Origin: an uncultured Clostridium sp.
GTDB lineage: Bacteria > Bacillota > Clostridia > Christensenellales > Pumilibacteraceae
NCBI GenBank assembly: GCA_900555125.1
Contig: USKH01000087.1
Span: 1-5,723 of the forward strand
Direction of reading: 5' to 3'
Length of the DNA: 5,723 nucleotides
Under the pieces are notes generated by a model. The model saw only the letters and a list, made by a program, of their open reading frames with translations, ran no database searches and was not told the DNA's origin. A program made the position numbers and the translations under genes. Positions 1 to 5,718 of the stretch are shown piece by piece (position 1 is the stretch's first letter; each line of letters begins with the position of its first letter).

Positions 1-2
1 CC

Positions 3-410
3 GTCGAAGCTTCGGGAATAGCTCTTGCCGTGCTGGTGGCTGAAAGATTGAACTGTGAAGCCGTTTTCGCCAAAAAAAGCAAATCCTTAAACGCCAAAGG
101 CGAAGCGTACGAAGCGGAATGTCGCTCGTTCACCCGTCCGGGCGTAAACATTATATCCCTGCCCAAGGAATATCTGCCGCAGAATTCAAACGTTCTGATA
201 ATCGACGACTTCCTTGCCGTGGGTAACGCCGCAAACGCGCTTCTCGACATCGTGGGTCAGGCGAAAGCCAACCTCGTCGGAATGAGCGTCGCAATCGAAA
301 AAGGTTTTCAGGGCGGCGGCGACGCGCTCCGCGAAAAGGGCGTCGATCTTCTCTCGCTTGCGATAGTCGAGAGCATGGAAGACGGAAAGATAGTCTTCCG
401 CAACAACTGA
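3..410 (+). CDS. xpt: Xanthine phosphoribosyltransferase, C-terminal part (5' end outside window)
   Basis: Cytoplasmic purine-salvage enzyme that joins xanthine to PRPP to give XMP and pyrophosphate. The reading frame is open from the first bases, so the start lies upstream. The 135 visible residues align by eye with B. subtilis Xpt (194 aa) from about residue 55 on: an E-x-SGIA segment at the left edge, a VFAKK-x-KSL segment (nt 72-92), the PRPP-binding loop VLIIDDFLAVGNA (nt 192-230) with its acidic pair, then an IEK-x-FQ-x-G-x-D-x-L segment near nt 294-330 and an ESMEDGKIVF end. About 55 N-terminal residues are missing. The loop has Val where B. subtilis Xpt has Asn (FLANGQA). No terminator separates it from the importer genes 78 bases downstream, so co-transcription is likely. 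Hypoxanthine/guanine transferases differ in their loop (typically ending TGGT), so the xpt assignment is firm. Confidence 0.93.
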   Translation, partial: VEASGIALAVLVAERLNCEAVFAKKSKSLNAKGEAYEAECRSFTRPGVNIISLPKEYLPQNSNVLIIDDFLAVGNAANALLDIVGQAKANLVGMSVAIEKGFQGGGDALREKGVDLLSLAIVESMEDGKIVFRNN

Positions 411-457
411 ATACGATTTACAGCCAAGGGAAAGTGATGAACTTACTAAGTTATAAT

Positions 458-471
458 TACCCGAAAGGGTA
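458..471 (+). repeat. Perfect 5-bp hairpin with GAAA tetraloop before the binding-protein gene
   Basis: TACCC (458-462) and GGGTA (467-471) pair perfectly around a GAAA loop, a GNRA-type tetraloop known to be very stable in RNA. One base separates the hairpin from the ribosome binding site, which stays unpaired. A run of six T follows at 480-485, eight bases after the stem, too far for a standard intrinsic terminator. It may stabilise a processed 5' end of the binding-protein mRNA or tune its translation; this is inference. The same arms recur at 1788-1800. Confidence 0.5.
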
Positions 472-472
472 C

Positions 473-478
473 GGAGGT
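473..478 (+). promoter_or_regulatory. Ribosome binding site of the binding-protein gene
   Basis: GGAGGT lies 10 bases before the ATG at 489. It is nearly full complement to the 16S rRNA 3' end and supports that start codon. It sits directly after the hairpin at 458-471. Confidence 0.85.
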
Positions 479-488
479 ATTTTTTATA

Positions 489-1763
489 ATGAAAAAATTT
501 ATCACACTTTTGCTCGCCGTAGTAACGGCAGCTACCTGCTGCTTCGCGTTTGCCGCATGCAACCCCGGTGAGAAAAAAACCGAAAAAACCAAAGTCGGTC
601 TCATCACTCTGCACGATGACAACTCGACGTACGACAAAAACTTCATCGACGCTTTCAAAGCCGCTTGCGAAAAGACCGGCGTAGAAGCAGTTATCAAAAC
701 CGGTATCGGCGAAGACGAAGGCTGCACCACCGCAGCAAACGAACTGGTTGAAGAAGGTTGCAAATTTGTGTTTGCCGATTCCTTCGGTCACGAAGAATAT
801 CTGAGAGTCACCGCAGCCGAACACACCGACGTTCAGTTTGCTCACGCAACCGGAACCTCGATGCAGAACGACACCACTCTCACCAACTTCCACAACGCTT
901 TCGCTAACATCTACGAAGGAAGATTCCTCGCAGGCTATGCCGCAGGTCTTAAGCTTAAAGAAATGTACGCCGCAGACAACACCATCGCAAAAGACGGAGT
1001 TATCACCGTCGGTTACGTAGGCGCTCATCCCTATGCCGAAGTTAAGTCCGGCTATACTTCCTGGCTGCTTGGCGTAAGAAGAGCAATGGAAGGAGTTGAA
1101 GGCGTTACCACCGTCAACATGAAAGTTAAGTTCACCCTCAGCTGGTACGAAGAAACTCTGGAATCGAATGCAGCAACCGCTCTTATCGACCAAGGATGCG
1201 TTCTTATTTCCCAGCACGCAGACTCCTGGGGCGCACCCAAGGCTTGCGAAACCAAGAACGTCCCCAACGTTTCCTACAACGGCAGCACCGAATCCCAGTG
1301 CCCCAACACCTTCATCGTTTCGTCCAGAATTAACTGGGAACCCTATTTCGAATATGCAATCGGATGCGTTCTGAACGGTACCGCAATCGCTAAAGACTGG
1401 ACCGCAGGCATGGGCAACGACCTTTACAGCGGCTCGGTTTGCCTCAGCTCTTTCGGCGCAAAGGCACCCGCTAAGGGAACCGAAGAAGCAGTTGCGGCTG
1501 TCGCAGCTCAGCTTAAAGCAGGCACCATGAAAGTATTCGATACTTCCAAGTTTGCAATCAAGGATTATGCCGGTGGCGCTTTCGCAGCTCTTACCGACGT
1601 TACCAAAGACGAAAACGGCAAGATCACCGCTGCTAAGCAGAACGGCGTAGAAGTTGTAAAGACCGCAGGCGAAATTACTTATTTCGACGAGTCCAACACC
1701 GCAACCAACCGTTCGGCTCCTTACTTCGACATCGATATCGTAGGCATCGATATTATTGACTAA
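489..1763 (+). CDS. nupN: BMP-family nucleoside-binding lipoprotein of an ABC importer (NupN/BmpA/PnrA-like)
   Basis: Extracytoplasmic substrate-binding lipoprotein that delivers ligand to the permeases encoded downstream; characterised relatives bind purine and other nucleosides. The 424 aa begin with a lipoprotein signal peptide: KK at 2-3, a hydrophobic core at 4-16 and a lipobox FAAC with lipidated Cys24, then a charged linker to about residue 34. The type I periplasmic-binding fold starts with KVGLIT (35-40) and a YDKNF segment (48-52), at the place of the family's D-K-SFN motif. NFHNAF (133-138), YEGRFLAG (142-149), WYEET near 219, GCVLISQH (236-243) and PNVSYNGST (259-267) fit the BMP family (PF02608). 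At 424 aa it exceeds the usual 330-370; the excess is mainly a C-terminal region at about 358-424. Eight Cys besides Cys24 are present in the mature protein. Ile codons are ATC or ATT only, unlike the neighbours, suggesting high expression. The exact ligand cannot be read; a purine nucleoside is inferred from xpt linkage. Confidence 0.9.
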   Translation: MKKFITLLLAVVTAATCCFAFAACNPGEKKTEKTKVGLITLHDDNSTYDKNFIDAFKAACEKTGVEAVIKTGIGEDEGCTTAANELVEEGCKFVFADSFGHEEYLRVTAAEHTDVQFAHATGTSMQNDTTLTNFHNAFANIYEGRFLAGYAAGLKLKEMYAADNTIAKDGVITVGYVGAHPYAEVKSGYTSWLLGVRRAMEGVEGVTTVNMKVKFTLSWYEETLESNAATALIDQGCVLISQHADSWGAPKACETKNVPNVSYNGSTESQCPNTFIVSSRINWEPYFEYAIGCVLNGTAIAKDWTAGMGNDLYSGSVCLSSFGAKAPAKGTEEAVAAVAAQLKAGTMKVFDTSKFAIKDYAGGAFAALTDVTKDENGKITAAKQNGVEVVKTAGEITYFDESNTATNRSAPYFDIDIVGIDIID

Positions 1764-1787
1764 ATTATAAAAAACCGATCGACTTTA

Positions 1788-1800
1788 TACCCAAGGGGTA
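1788..1800 (+). repeat. TACCC-AAG-GGGTA inverted repeat, second copy
   Basis: TACCC (1788-1792) and GGGTA (1796-1800) form perfect arms around AAG. The arms equal those at 458-471 on the other side of the binding-protein gene. This hairpin would share bases with the larger one at 1791-1818, so the two cannot form together. Confidence 0.4.
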
Positions 1801-1818
1801 GTTTATTCTGCCCCTTGG
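1791..1818 (+). terminator. Intercistronic hairpin; weak or partial terminator, or mRNA 3'-end stabiliser
   Basis: CCAAGGGG (1791-1798) pairs perfectly with CCCCTTGG (1811-1818) across a 12-base loop; beyond a C/A mismatch four more A/T pairs can form (1786-1789 with 1820-1823). The following bases are A/T-rich, but the T run (1827-1831) begins eight bases after the core stem, so this is not a textbook strong terminator. Between a binding-protein gene and its membrane components, such a structure usually lowers downstream transcript relative to the binding protein, by partial termination or by protecting the upstream mRNA from 3' decay. That role is inferred from the position. Confidence 0.6.
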
Positions 1819-1838
1819 ATATATTATTTTTACAGGAC

Positions 1839-1844
1839 AGGTGA
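1839..1844 (+). promoter_or_regulatory. Ribosome binding site of the ATPase gene
   Basis: AGGTGA lies four bases before the ATG at 1849, with a further AGGA at 1834-1837. It is weaker than the GGAGGT of the binding-protein gene, in keeping with a lower need for the ATPase. Confidence 0.6.
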
Positions 1845-1848
1845 AGCT

Positions 1849-3525
1849 ATGCAGGCTGAAACGAACAATTTTGCAATCGGAGAAAAGCAAGTAGCCGTTA
1901 AATTTGAAAACGTCGGCAAAACCTTCGGAGAAGTGAAGGCAAACAGCGGCGTTTCTTTTGACGTTTATAAAGGCGAAGTTTTGTCGCTGCTCGGCGAAAA
2001 CGGAAGCGGTAAAACCACGCTTATGAATATGCTTTCGGGCATTTATTACCCCGATGAGGGAAACATTTACATCGACGGAGAACTTGCGTCGATAAAAACG
2101 CCCAAGGACGCGCATGCCCTCGGGATAGGCATGGTGCATCAGCACTTCAAACTGGTGGACATTTTCACCGGTATTCAGAACGTTGCACTGGGCTTGGATA
2201 AAAAAATTACATTCAATCTGAAAAAAATACGTTCGGACGTGGAAGAAATATGCGCCCGTTACGGTTTTGAAATAAATTTCGACAAAAAGATTTACGACAT
2301 GTCCGTGTCGGAAAAACAGACTCTCGAAATAGTAAAGGTGCTGTACCGCGGCGCCAATATTCTCGTTCTCGACGAGCCTACCGCGGTGCTTACCCCGCAG
2401 GAAACCGAAAAGCTGTTTGCCGTCATCCGCAACATGCGCGAAGACGGTAAATCGATAATAATAATCACCCACAAATTAAACGAGGTCATGGAAATATCCG
2501 ACCGCGTTGCCATTTTGCGCAAAGGCGAATATATCGGCACGATAGAAACCAAAGACGCAAACGAGAAAATTCTCACCGAAATGATGGTGGGCAAGAAAGT
2601 CGAGCTTAAAATCGACCGTCCCGAAATCAAATTCGACCGTCCGCTTCTTGAAATAAGAGATTTGTCGGTAAAAGCAGACGACGGCAACCTTGCCATTAAA
2701 AATGCAAGTTTTTATATAAGAGGCGGCGAAATTCTGGGCGTTGCAGGTATAACCGGCTGCGGACAGAAGGAATTGTGCGAGGCAATTGCCGGTCTTCGTC
2801 CGATATCCGAAGGTTTTATCATGCACAAAGGCGAAAGCATAGTGGGTCTGCCCCCGCGCGAAATAATCGAAAAGGGCGTGTCCATGAGCTTTATTCCCGA
2901 AGACCGACTGGGCATGGGATTGGTTCCTTCCATGAGCATCACCGACAACATGATGCTTAAGACGTACGCGGACAAAAGAGGCGTGTTTGTGGACAGAAAG
3001 GAAGCGCGGGCAAGGGCGAACGCACTGATCGAAAAACTGAGTATAGTCACTCCTTCAAGCGAAACGCCCGTGCGTCGTCTTTCGGGCGGAAACGTTCAGA
3101 AAGTGCTGGTGGGCAGAGAAATCGAATCCGCCCCCAACGTAATAGTCACGGCGTACCCCGTGCGAGGGCTTGATATTAACTCGGCGTACGTAATATACGA
3201 TATTCTCAACGAACAAAAGGAAAAAGGGACAGGTATTTTGTTTGTCGGCGAAGACCTCGACGTCATGCTTGCTCTGTGCGACAAAATCATGGTTCTGTGC
3301 CACGGCAAAGTAATGGGCATAGTTCACGCCGAAAAAACCGACAAAGAGCAGCTTGGTCTTATGATGACCGGATCGCTCAACCTTACCGAAGAGAAGAAAG
3401 ACAAAAACCTCGGTATTGCGAAAGACAGTAATCTCACCGGCGAACAGTGGATGGAAGCCGAGCGTAAAGCCGAGGAAAAACGAGAAAAGGAAGAAAAAAA
3501 GGAGAGTAACAACGATGAAAGATAA
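1849..3525 (+). CDS. nupO: ABC importer ATPase with two nucleotide-binding domains (NupO-like)
   Basis: Cytoplasmic ATPase that powers the importer; one chain carries both nucleotide-binding domains, as in RbsA, MglA and B. subtilis NupO. Domain 1 (about 15-250): Walker A GENGSGKTT at 49-57, Q-loop Gln98, signature region SVSEKQ at 152-157 in place of LSGGQ, Walker B ILVLDE at 171-176, His208 in the switch. Domain 2 (about 265-508): the Walker A region GITGCGQKE (300-308) lacks the P-loop Lys, the signature LSGGN is intact at 411-415, and the Walker B region reads VIVTAY (431-436), lacking both acidic residues; Glu468 stands at the switch-His place. A degenerate second domain is normal for this family, so ATP hydrolysis should rest on domain 1. 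The chain is 558 aa against about 510 for NupO; a Lys/Glu-rich tail (514-558) explains the excess. It overlaps the next gene by 11 bases, suggesting translational coupling. Other substrates are possible, as sugar importers share this architecture; the BMP partner favours nucleosides. Confidence 0.92.
   Translation: MQAETNNFAIGEKQVAVKFENVGKTFGEVKANSGVSFDVYKGEVLSLLGENGSGKTTLMNMLSGIYYPDEGNIYIDGELASIKTPKDAHALGIGMVHQHFKLVDIFTGIQNVALGLDKKITFNLKKIRSDVEEICARYGFEINFDKKIYDMSVSEKQTLEIVKVLYRGANILVLDEPTAVLTPQETEKLFAVIRNMREDGKSIIIITHKLNEVMEISDRVAILRKGEYIGTIETKDANEKILTEMMVGKKVELKIDRPEIKFDRPLLEIRDLSVKADDGNLAIKNASFYIRGGEILGVAGITGCGQKELCEAIAGLRPISEGFIMHKGESIVGLPPREIIEKGVSMSFIPEDRLGMGLVPSMSITDNMMLKTYADKRGVFVDRKEARARANALIEKLSIVTPSSETPVRRLSGGNVQKVLVGREIESAPNVIVTAYPVRGLDINSAYVIYDILNEQKEKGTGILFVGEDLDVMLALCDKIMVLCHGKVMGIVHAEKTDKEQLGLMMTGSLNLTEEKKDKNLGIAKDSNLTGEQWMEAERKAEEKREKEEKKESNNDER
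3500..3504 (+). promoter_or_regulatory. Ribosome binding site that fixes the start of the first permease
   Basis: AGGAG inside the end of the ATPase gene lies 10 bases before the ATG at 3515. The permease frame is open further upstream to a TTG at 3416, but that start has no such site and would add 33 Lys/Arg-rich residues that only shadow the ATPase tail. The ATG at 3515 is therefore preferred. Confidence 0.8.
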
Positions 3526-4651
3526 CAGTTATAAAAAAGAATCTCCGATACACGTCGTTAAACGCTCGAATACGCCTCTGTGGCAGACCATTGTAATAAA
3601 GTTGTCCGCCGTGTTTATCGGGCTGATAATCGGTTCGATTTTCTGCGCTTTGATATCGCAGAAGGGAAACAATCCGTTTGAATTTTTTGCTTATCTTTTC
3701 AAAGGAGTGTTCGGTTCAAGCACGAGCCGCGGCTCGTTCGTGCAGAAATTCGCGCTGCTGGTGCTTGTAAGCTTCGCGCTGCTGCCCGCATTCAAAATGA
3801 AATTCTGGAACCTTGGCGGCAACGGTCAGATTCTTATCGGCGCACTTGTCACCACCATGTTCATGAAATTTATGGGCGGAAAAGCTCCCGACGCGGTAGT
3901 AATAATACTGATGATCGTGTTCGGCGTGCTGGCAGGTGCCGCCTGGGCGGTTATCCCGGCTATTTTTAAAGCGTTTTTCAAAACCAACGAATCGCTGTTC
4001 ACCCTGATGATGAACTATATCGCAGTGGGACTTACCTCATACTTCCTTGCCGCTTACGGCGATTCGGGAAGCGGAACGCTTAAACCCATTTCGGCTGCAA
4101 ATATCAATATTCCCGGCGTAAAAAACAGTGCAAATCTTATCTGCGCGATTGTTGCCGCCGTGGTGTTCGCGTTAATTTTCATTTACTTCAAGTTCAGTAA
4201 ACACGGCTTTGAAGTAAGCGTAGTGGGCGAGAGCGAAAATACCGCGAGATATGTGGGAATGAACGTCAAAAAGGTAATAATTCGCACCATGGTTCTTTCG
4301 GGCGCGATATGCGGTCTGGTGGGCGTGCTGCTTGCAGGCTCAATCAACCACACGGTTTCTACAAGCACCGCAAACAATATGGGCTTTACGGCTATAATGG
4401 TTGCGTGGCTGGGTAAACTCGATCCGATTATGATGCTGGTTGCGGCATTCTTCATATCGTTTGTAGACAAGGGAATGTCGTCGGTTCGTACCAACTTCGG
4501 TCTTACCAACAATGCCGCTTCCAATATTGTGCTTGGCGTTATATACTTCTGCATAATCGCAAGCGAATTCTTCCTCGAATATTCGATCAAGTGTCGCAAA
4601 AAGGCAACTGCGCCTTACGGAAACTATCTCGACAAGGGAGGTAACAAATAA
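3515..4651 (+). CDS. nupP: ABC importer permease, first subunit (NupP-like, BPD_transp_2 family)
   Basis: Integral membrane protein that forms half of the translocation path of the nucleoside importer. The 378 aa start with a short polar cytoplasmic N-terminus, followed by eight or nine hydrophobic stretches, roughly at 24-48, 76-96, 103-120, 125-150, 160-180, 206-226, 254-276, 290-317 and 335-357. Family signatures (PF02653) are FWNLGGNGQILIGA at 97-110, matching the F-N-I-G-x-x-GQ motif of NupP-type permeases; SVVGESENTARYVGMN at 235-250, the cytoplasmic loop that contacts the ATPase; LSGAICGLVG at 261-270; and GFTAIMVAWLGKLDP at 290-304. The start overlaps the ATPase stop by 11 bases, and its own stop shares one base with the next ATG, so the three membrane-complex genes are probably translated in a coupled way. 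Sugar-type permeases of the same superfamily are the alternative; the GQ motif and context favour nucleosides. Confidence 0.9.
   Translation: MKDNSYKKESPIHVVKRSNTPLWQTIVIKLSAVFIGLIIGSIFCALISQKGNNPFEFFAYLFKGVFGSSTSRGSFVQKFALLVLVSFALLPAFKMKFWNLGGNGQILIGALVTTMFMKFMGGKAPDAVVIILMIVFGVLAGAAWAVIPAIFKAFFKTNESLFTLMMNYIAVGLTSYFLAAYGDSGSGTLKPISAANINIPGVKNSANLICAIVAAVVFALIFIYFKFSKHGFEVSVVGESENTARYVGMNVKKVIIRTMVLSGAICGLVGVLLAGSINHTVSTSTANNMGFTAIMVAWLGKLDPIMMLVAAFFISFVDKGMSSVRTNFGLTNNAASNIVLGVIYFCIIASEFFLEYSIKCRKKATAPYGNYLDKGGNK
3722..3737 (+). repeat. 16-base perfect palindrome inside the first permease gene
   Basis: ACGAGCCGCGGCTCGT equals its own reverse complement and is GC-rich. It encodes TSRGS-type residues in a loop before the second hydrophobic stretch. 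In mRNA it could fold as a 6-bp stem with a CGCG loop. No function can be assigned; chance is plausible for a window of this size. Confidence 0.6.
4637..4641 (+). promoter_or_regulatory. Ribosome binding site of the second permease gene
   Basis: GGAGG, within AAGGGAGGT, lies nine bases before the ATG at 4651 and inside the end of the first permease gene. It supports that start, which overlaps the preceding stop as TAATG. Confidence 0.85.
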
Positions 4652-5718
4652 TGGTATCTTGTATTATTGCCGCAATAGGAATAGGAGTCGTGCTTTTGTT
4701 CGGCTGTCTTGGCGAAACTCTTAACGAAAAGGCAGGACATCTCAATCTGGGTATGCCCGGCATCATGTGCATGGGTACTTTCGGCGGCTGCTTCGGCGTA
4801 GAACTGTATCTTAAAAGTTTGCCCGACGCGGTAACCACAGCCGTAGGAGTGCCTGTAATCGGCGATAAAATCGCGCAGGAAATGTTTGTTACCAATATGC
4901 ACAACATCTCCAATCCCTCGTGGATAGCCGTGTTCCTGCTCGCCGTGTTCTTTGCAATGCTGTTTGCCGCGTTCGGCGGTCTTATATATGCCTTTCTCAC
5001 GGTAACGCTTCGTTGCAATCAGAACATTACCGGTCTTGCTCTCACTACTTTCGGCGCGGGTTTTACCGATTATTTTATGGGAACGCTTACAAAGCGCGGA
5101 TTTAATTACGCAAGCGTCGTGCTCAGAAGATCGCTTGTCGATATCTTTCCGAGTCTTGGAAATCTGGGCTGGTTTGCCGACATTTTCCTGTCGCACGGAA
5201 TACTTGTGTACATTGCAATCGCGCTTGCGATAATCATGGCGATTTTGCTTAAAAAGTCGCGCGTCGGCTTAAATCTTCGCGCCGTCGGCGAAAACCCCGC
5301 AACCGCGGACGCAGCCGGCATAAATATCAATGCTTATAAATATGCAGCCATTCTCATCGGCGCGGCAATCGCGGGATTGGGCGGACTGTACTACGTCATG
5401 TGCGAAAGCAAAGGTAGCTGGATGAATTCGTCCACTATTCAGGCGTTCGGCTGGCTGGCAATCGCGCTTGTTATATTTACCGTGTGGAAACCCGATCTTG
5501 CCATTGCGGGATCGGTTGTGTTTGGCTTCCTGTACGTTTTCAACAGCTACAGTTCGGCGTTCGGCATTAAGCTTCCCAGCCTGGCTTCGGGAAGAATAGT
5601 GGAGCTTCTGCCCTACGTCATCACGATTATAGTGCTTATAGTTACGAGTATAGTAGGCAAAAAAGAAACTCAGCCGCCTGCGTCGCTGGGCATCAATTAC
5701 TTCCGCGAGGAAAGATAA
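4651..5718 (+). CDS. nupQ: ABC importer permease, second subunit (NupQ-like, BPD_transp_2 family)
   Basis: Second integral membrane subunit, expected to pair with the first permease as a heterodimer. The 355 aa contain about eight hydrophobic stretches, near 4-20, 32-52, 92-119, 125-145, 182-200, 229-250, 264-299 and 317-336. Diagnostic segments are GETLNEKAGHLNLGMPGIM (21-39), matching the G-E-x-x-x-E-x-x-G-x-x-N-x-G-x-x-G motif of NupQ-type permeases; NITGLALTTFGAGFTDYF (125-142); KSRVGLNLRAVGENPATADA (202-221) with AGIN following, the ATPase-contacting loop; and GWLAIALVIFTVWKPDLAI (267-285). B. subtilis NupQ is near 320 aa; the extra length here lies mostly in an extended loop around 52-90. 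The gene follows the first permease with a one-base TAATG overlap. T bases follow the stop to the window end, so it cannot be judged whether a terminator or another gene comes next. Confidence 0.9.
   Translation: MVSCIIAAIGIGVVLLFGCLGETLNEKAGHLNLGMPGIMCMGTFGGCFGVELYLKSLPDAVTTAVGVPVIGDKIAQEMFVTNMHNISNPSWIAVFLLAVFFAMLFAAFGGLIYAFLTVTLRCNQNITGLALTTFGAGFTDYFMGTLTKRGFNYASVVLRRSLVDIFPSLGNLGWFADIFLSHGILVYIAIALAIIMAILLKKSRVGLNLRAVGENPATADAAGININAYKYAAILIGAAIAGLGGLYYVMCESKGSWMNSSTIQAFGWLAIALVIFTVWKPDLAIAGSVVFGFLYVFNSYSSAFGIKLPSLASGRIVELLPYVITIIVLIVTSIVGKKETQPPASLGINYFREER

Noticed and set aside
440..452. AACTTA-C-TAAGTT palindrome as an operator or hairpin
   Set aside because: It is A/T-rich and short, and as RNA it gives only five weak pairs with a three-base loop; no repeat of it is seen elsewhere in the window.
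452..457. Perfect TATAAT as the -10 box of a separate promoter for the binding-protein gene
   Set aside because: No -35-like hexamer lies 16-18 bases upstream and there is no TG extension. Transcription from it would start near 464, inside the hairpin. Kept only as a weak possibility.
411..488. A riboswitch in the gap before the binding-protein gene
   Set aside because: The 78 bases hold only small local hairpins, and no known purine, preQ1, guanidine or other riboswitch core could be recognised.
186..1217. A 343-codon open frame on the - strand across xpt and the binding-protein gene
   Set aside because: It has no recognisable domain and an amino-acid make-up rich in Phe, Val, Gly and Cys. 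It runs antisense to two well-supported genes, one with strong codon bias, which readily leaves the opposite strand free of stops.
1765..2472. A 235-codon open frame on the - strand opposite the start of the ATPase gene
   Set aside because: The opposite strand encodes intact Walker A and Walker B motifs, and this frame shows no known family and no convincing ribosome binding site.
3495..3501. A-AAA-AAG slippery heptamer in the ATPase frame, as in dnaX frameshifting
   Set aside because: A -1 shift would meet TAA at 3507-3509 and change only the last few residues, and it would not enter the permease frame. The run is explained by a Lys/Glu-rich tail.
3416..3514. N-terminal extension of the first permease from a TTG start
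   Set aside because: No ribosome binding site is seen, and the extra 33 residues are only the out-of-frame reading of the ATPase tail; ATG 3515 has AGGAG at good spacing.
4624..5196. A 190-codon open frame on the - strand opposite the second permease
   Set aside because: The + strand has clear BPD_transp_2 motifs and an excellent ribosome binding site; this frame is a low-complexity shadow.
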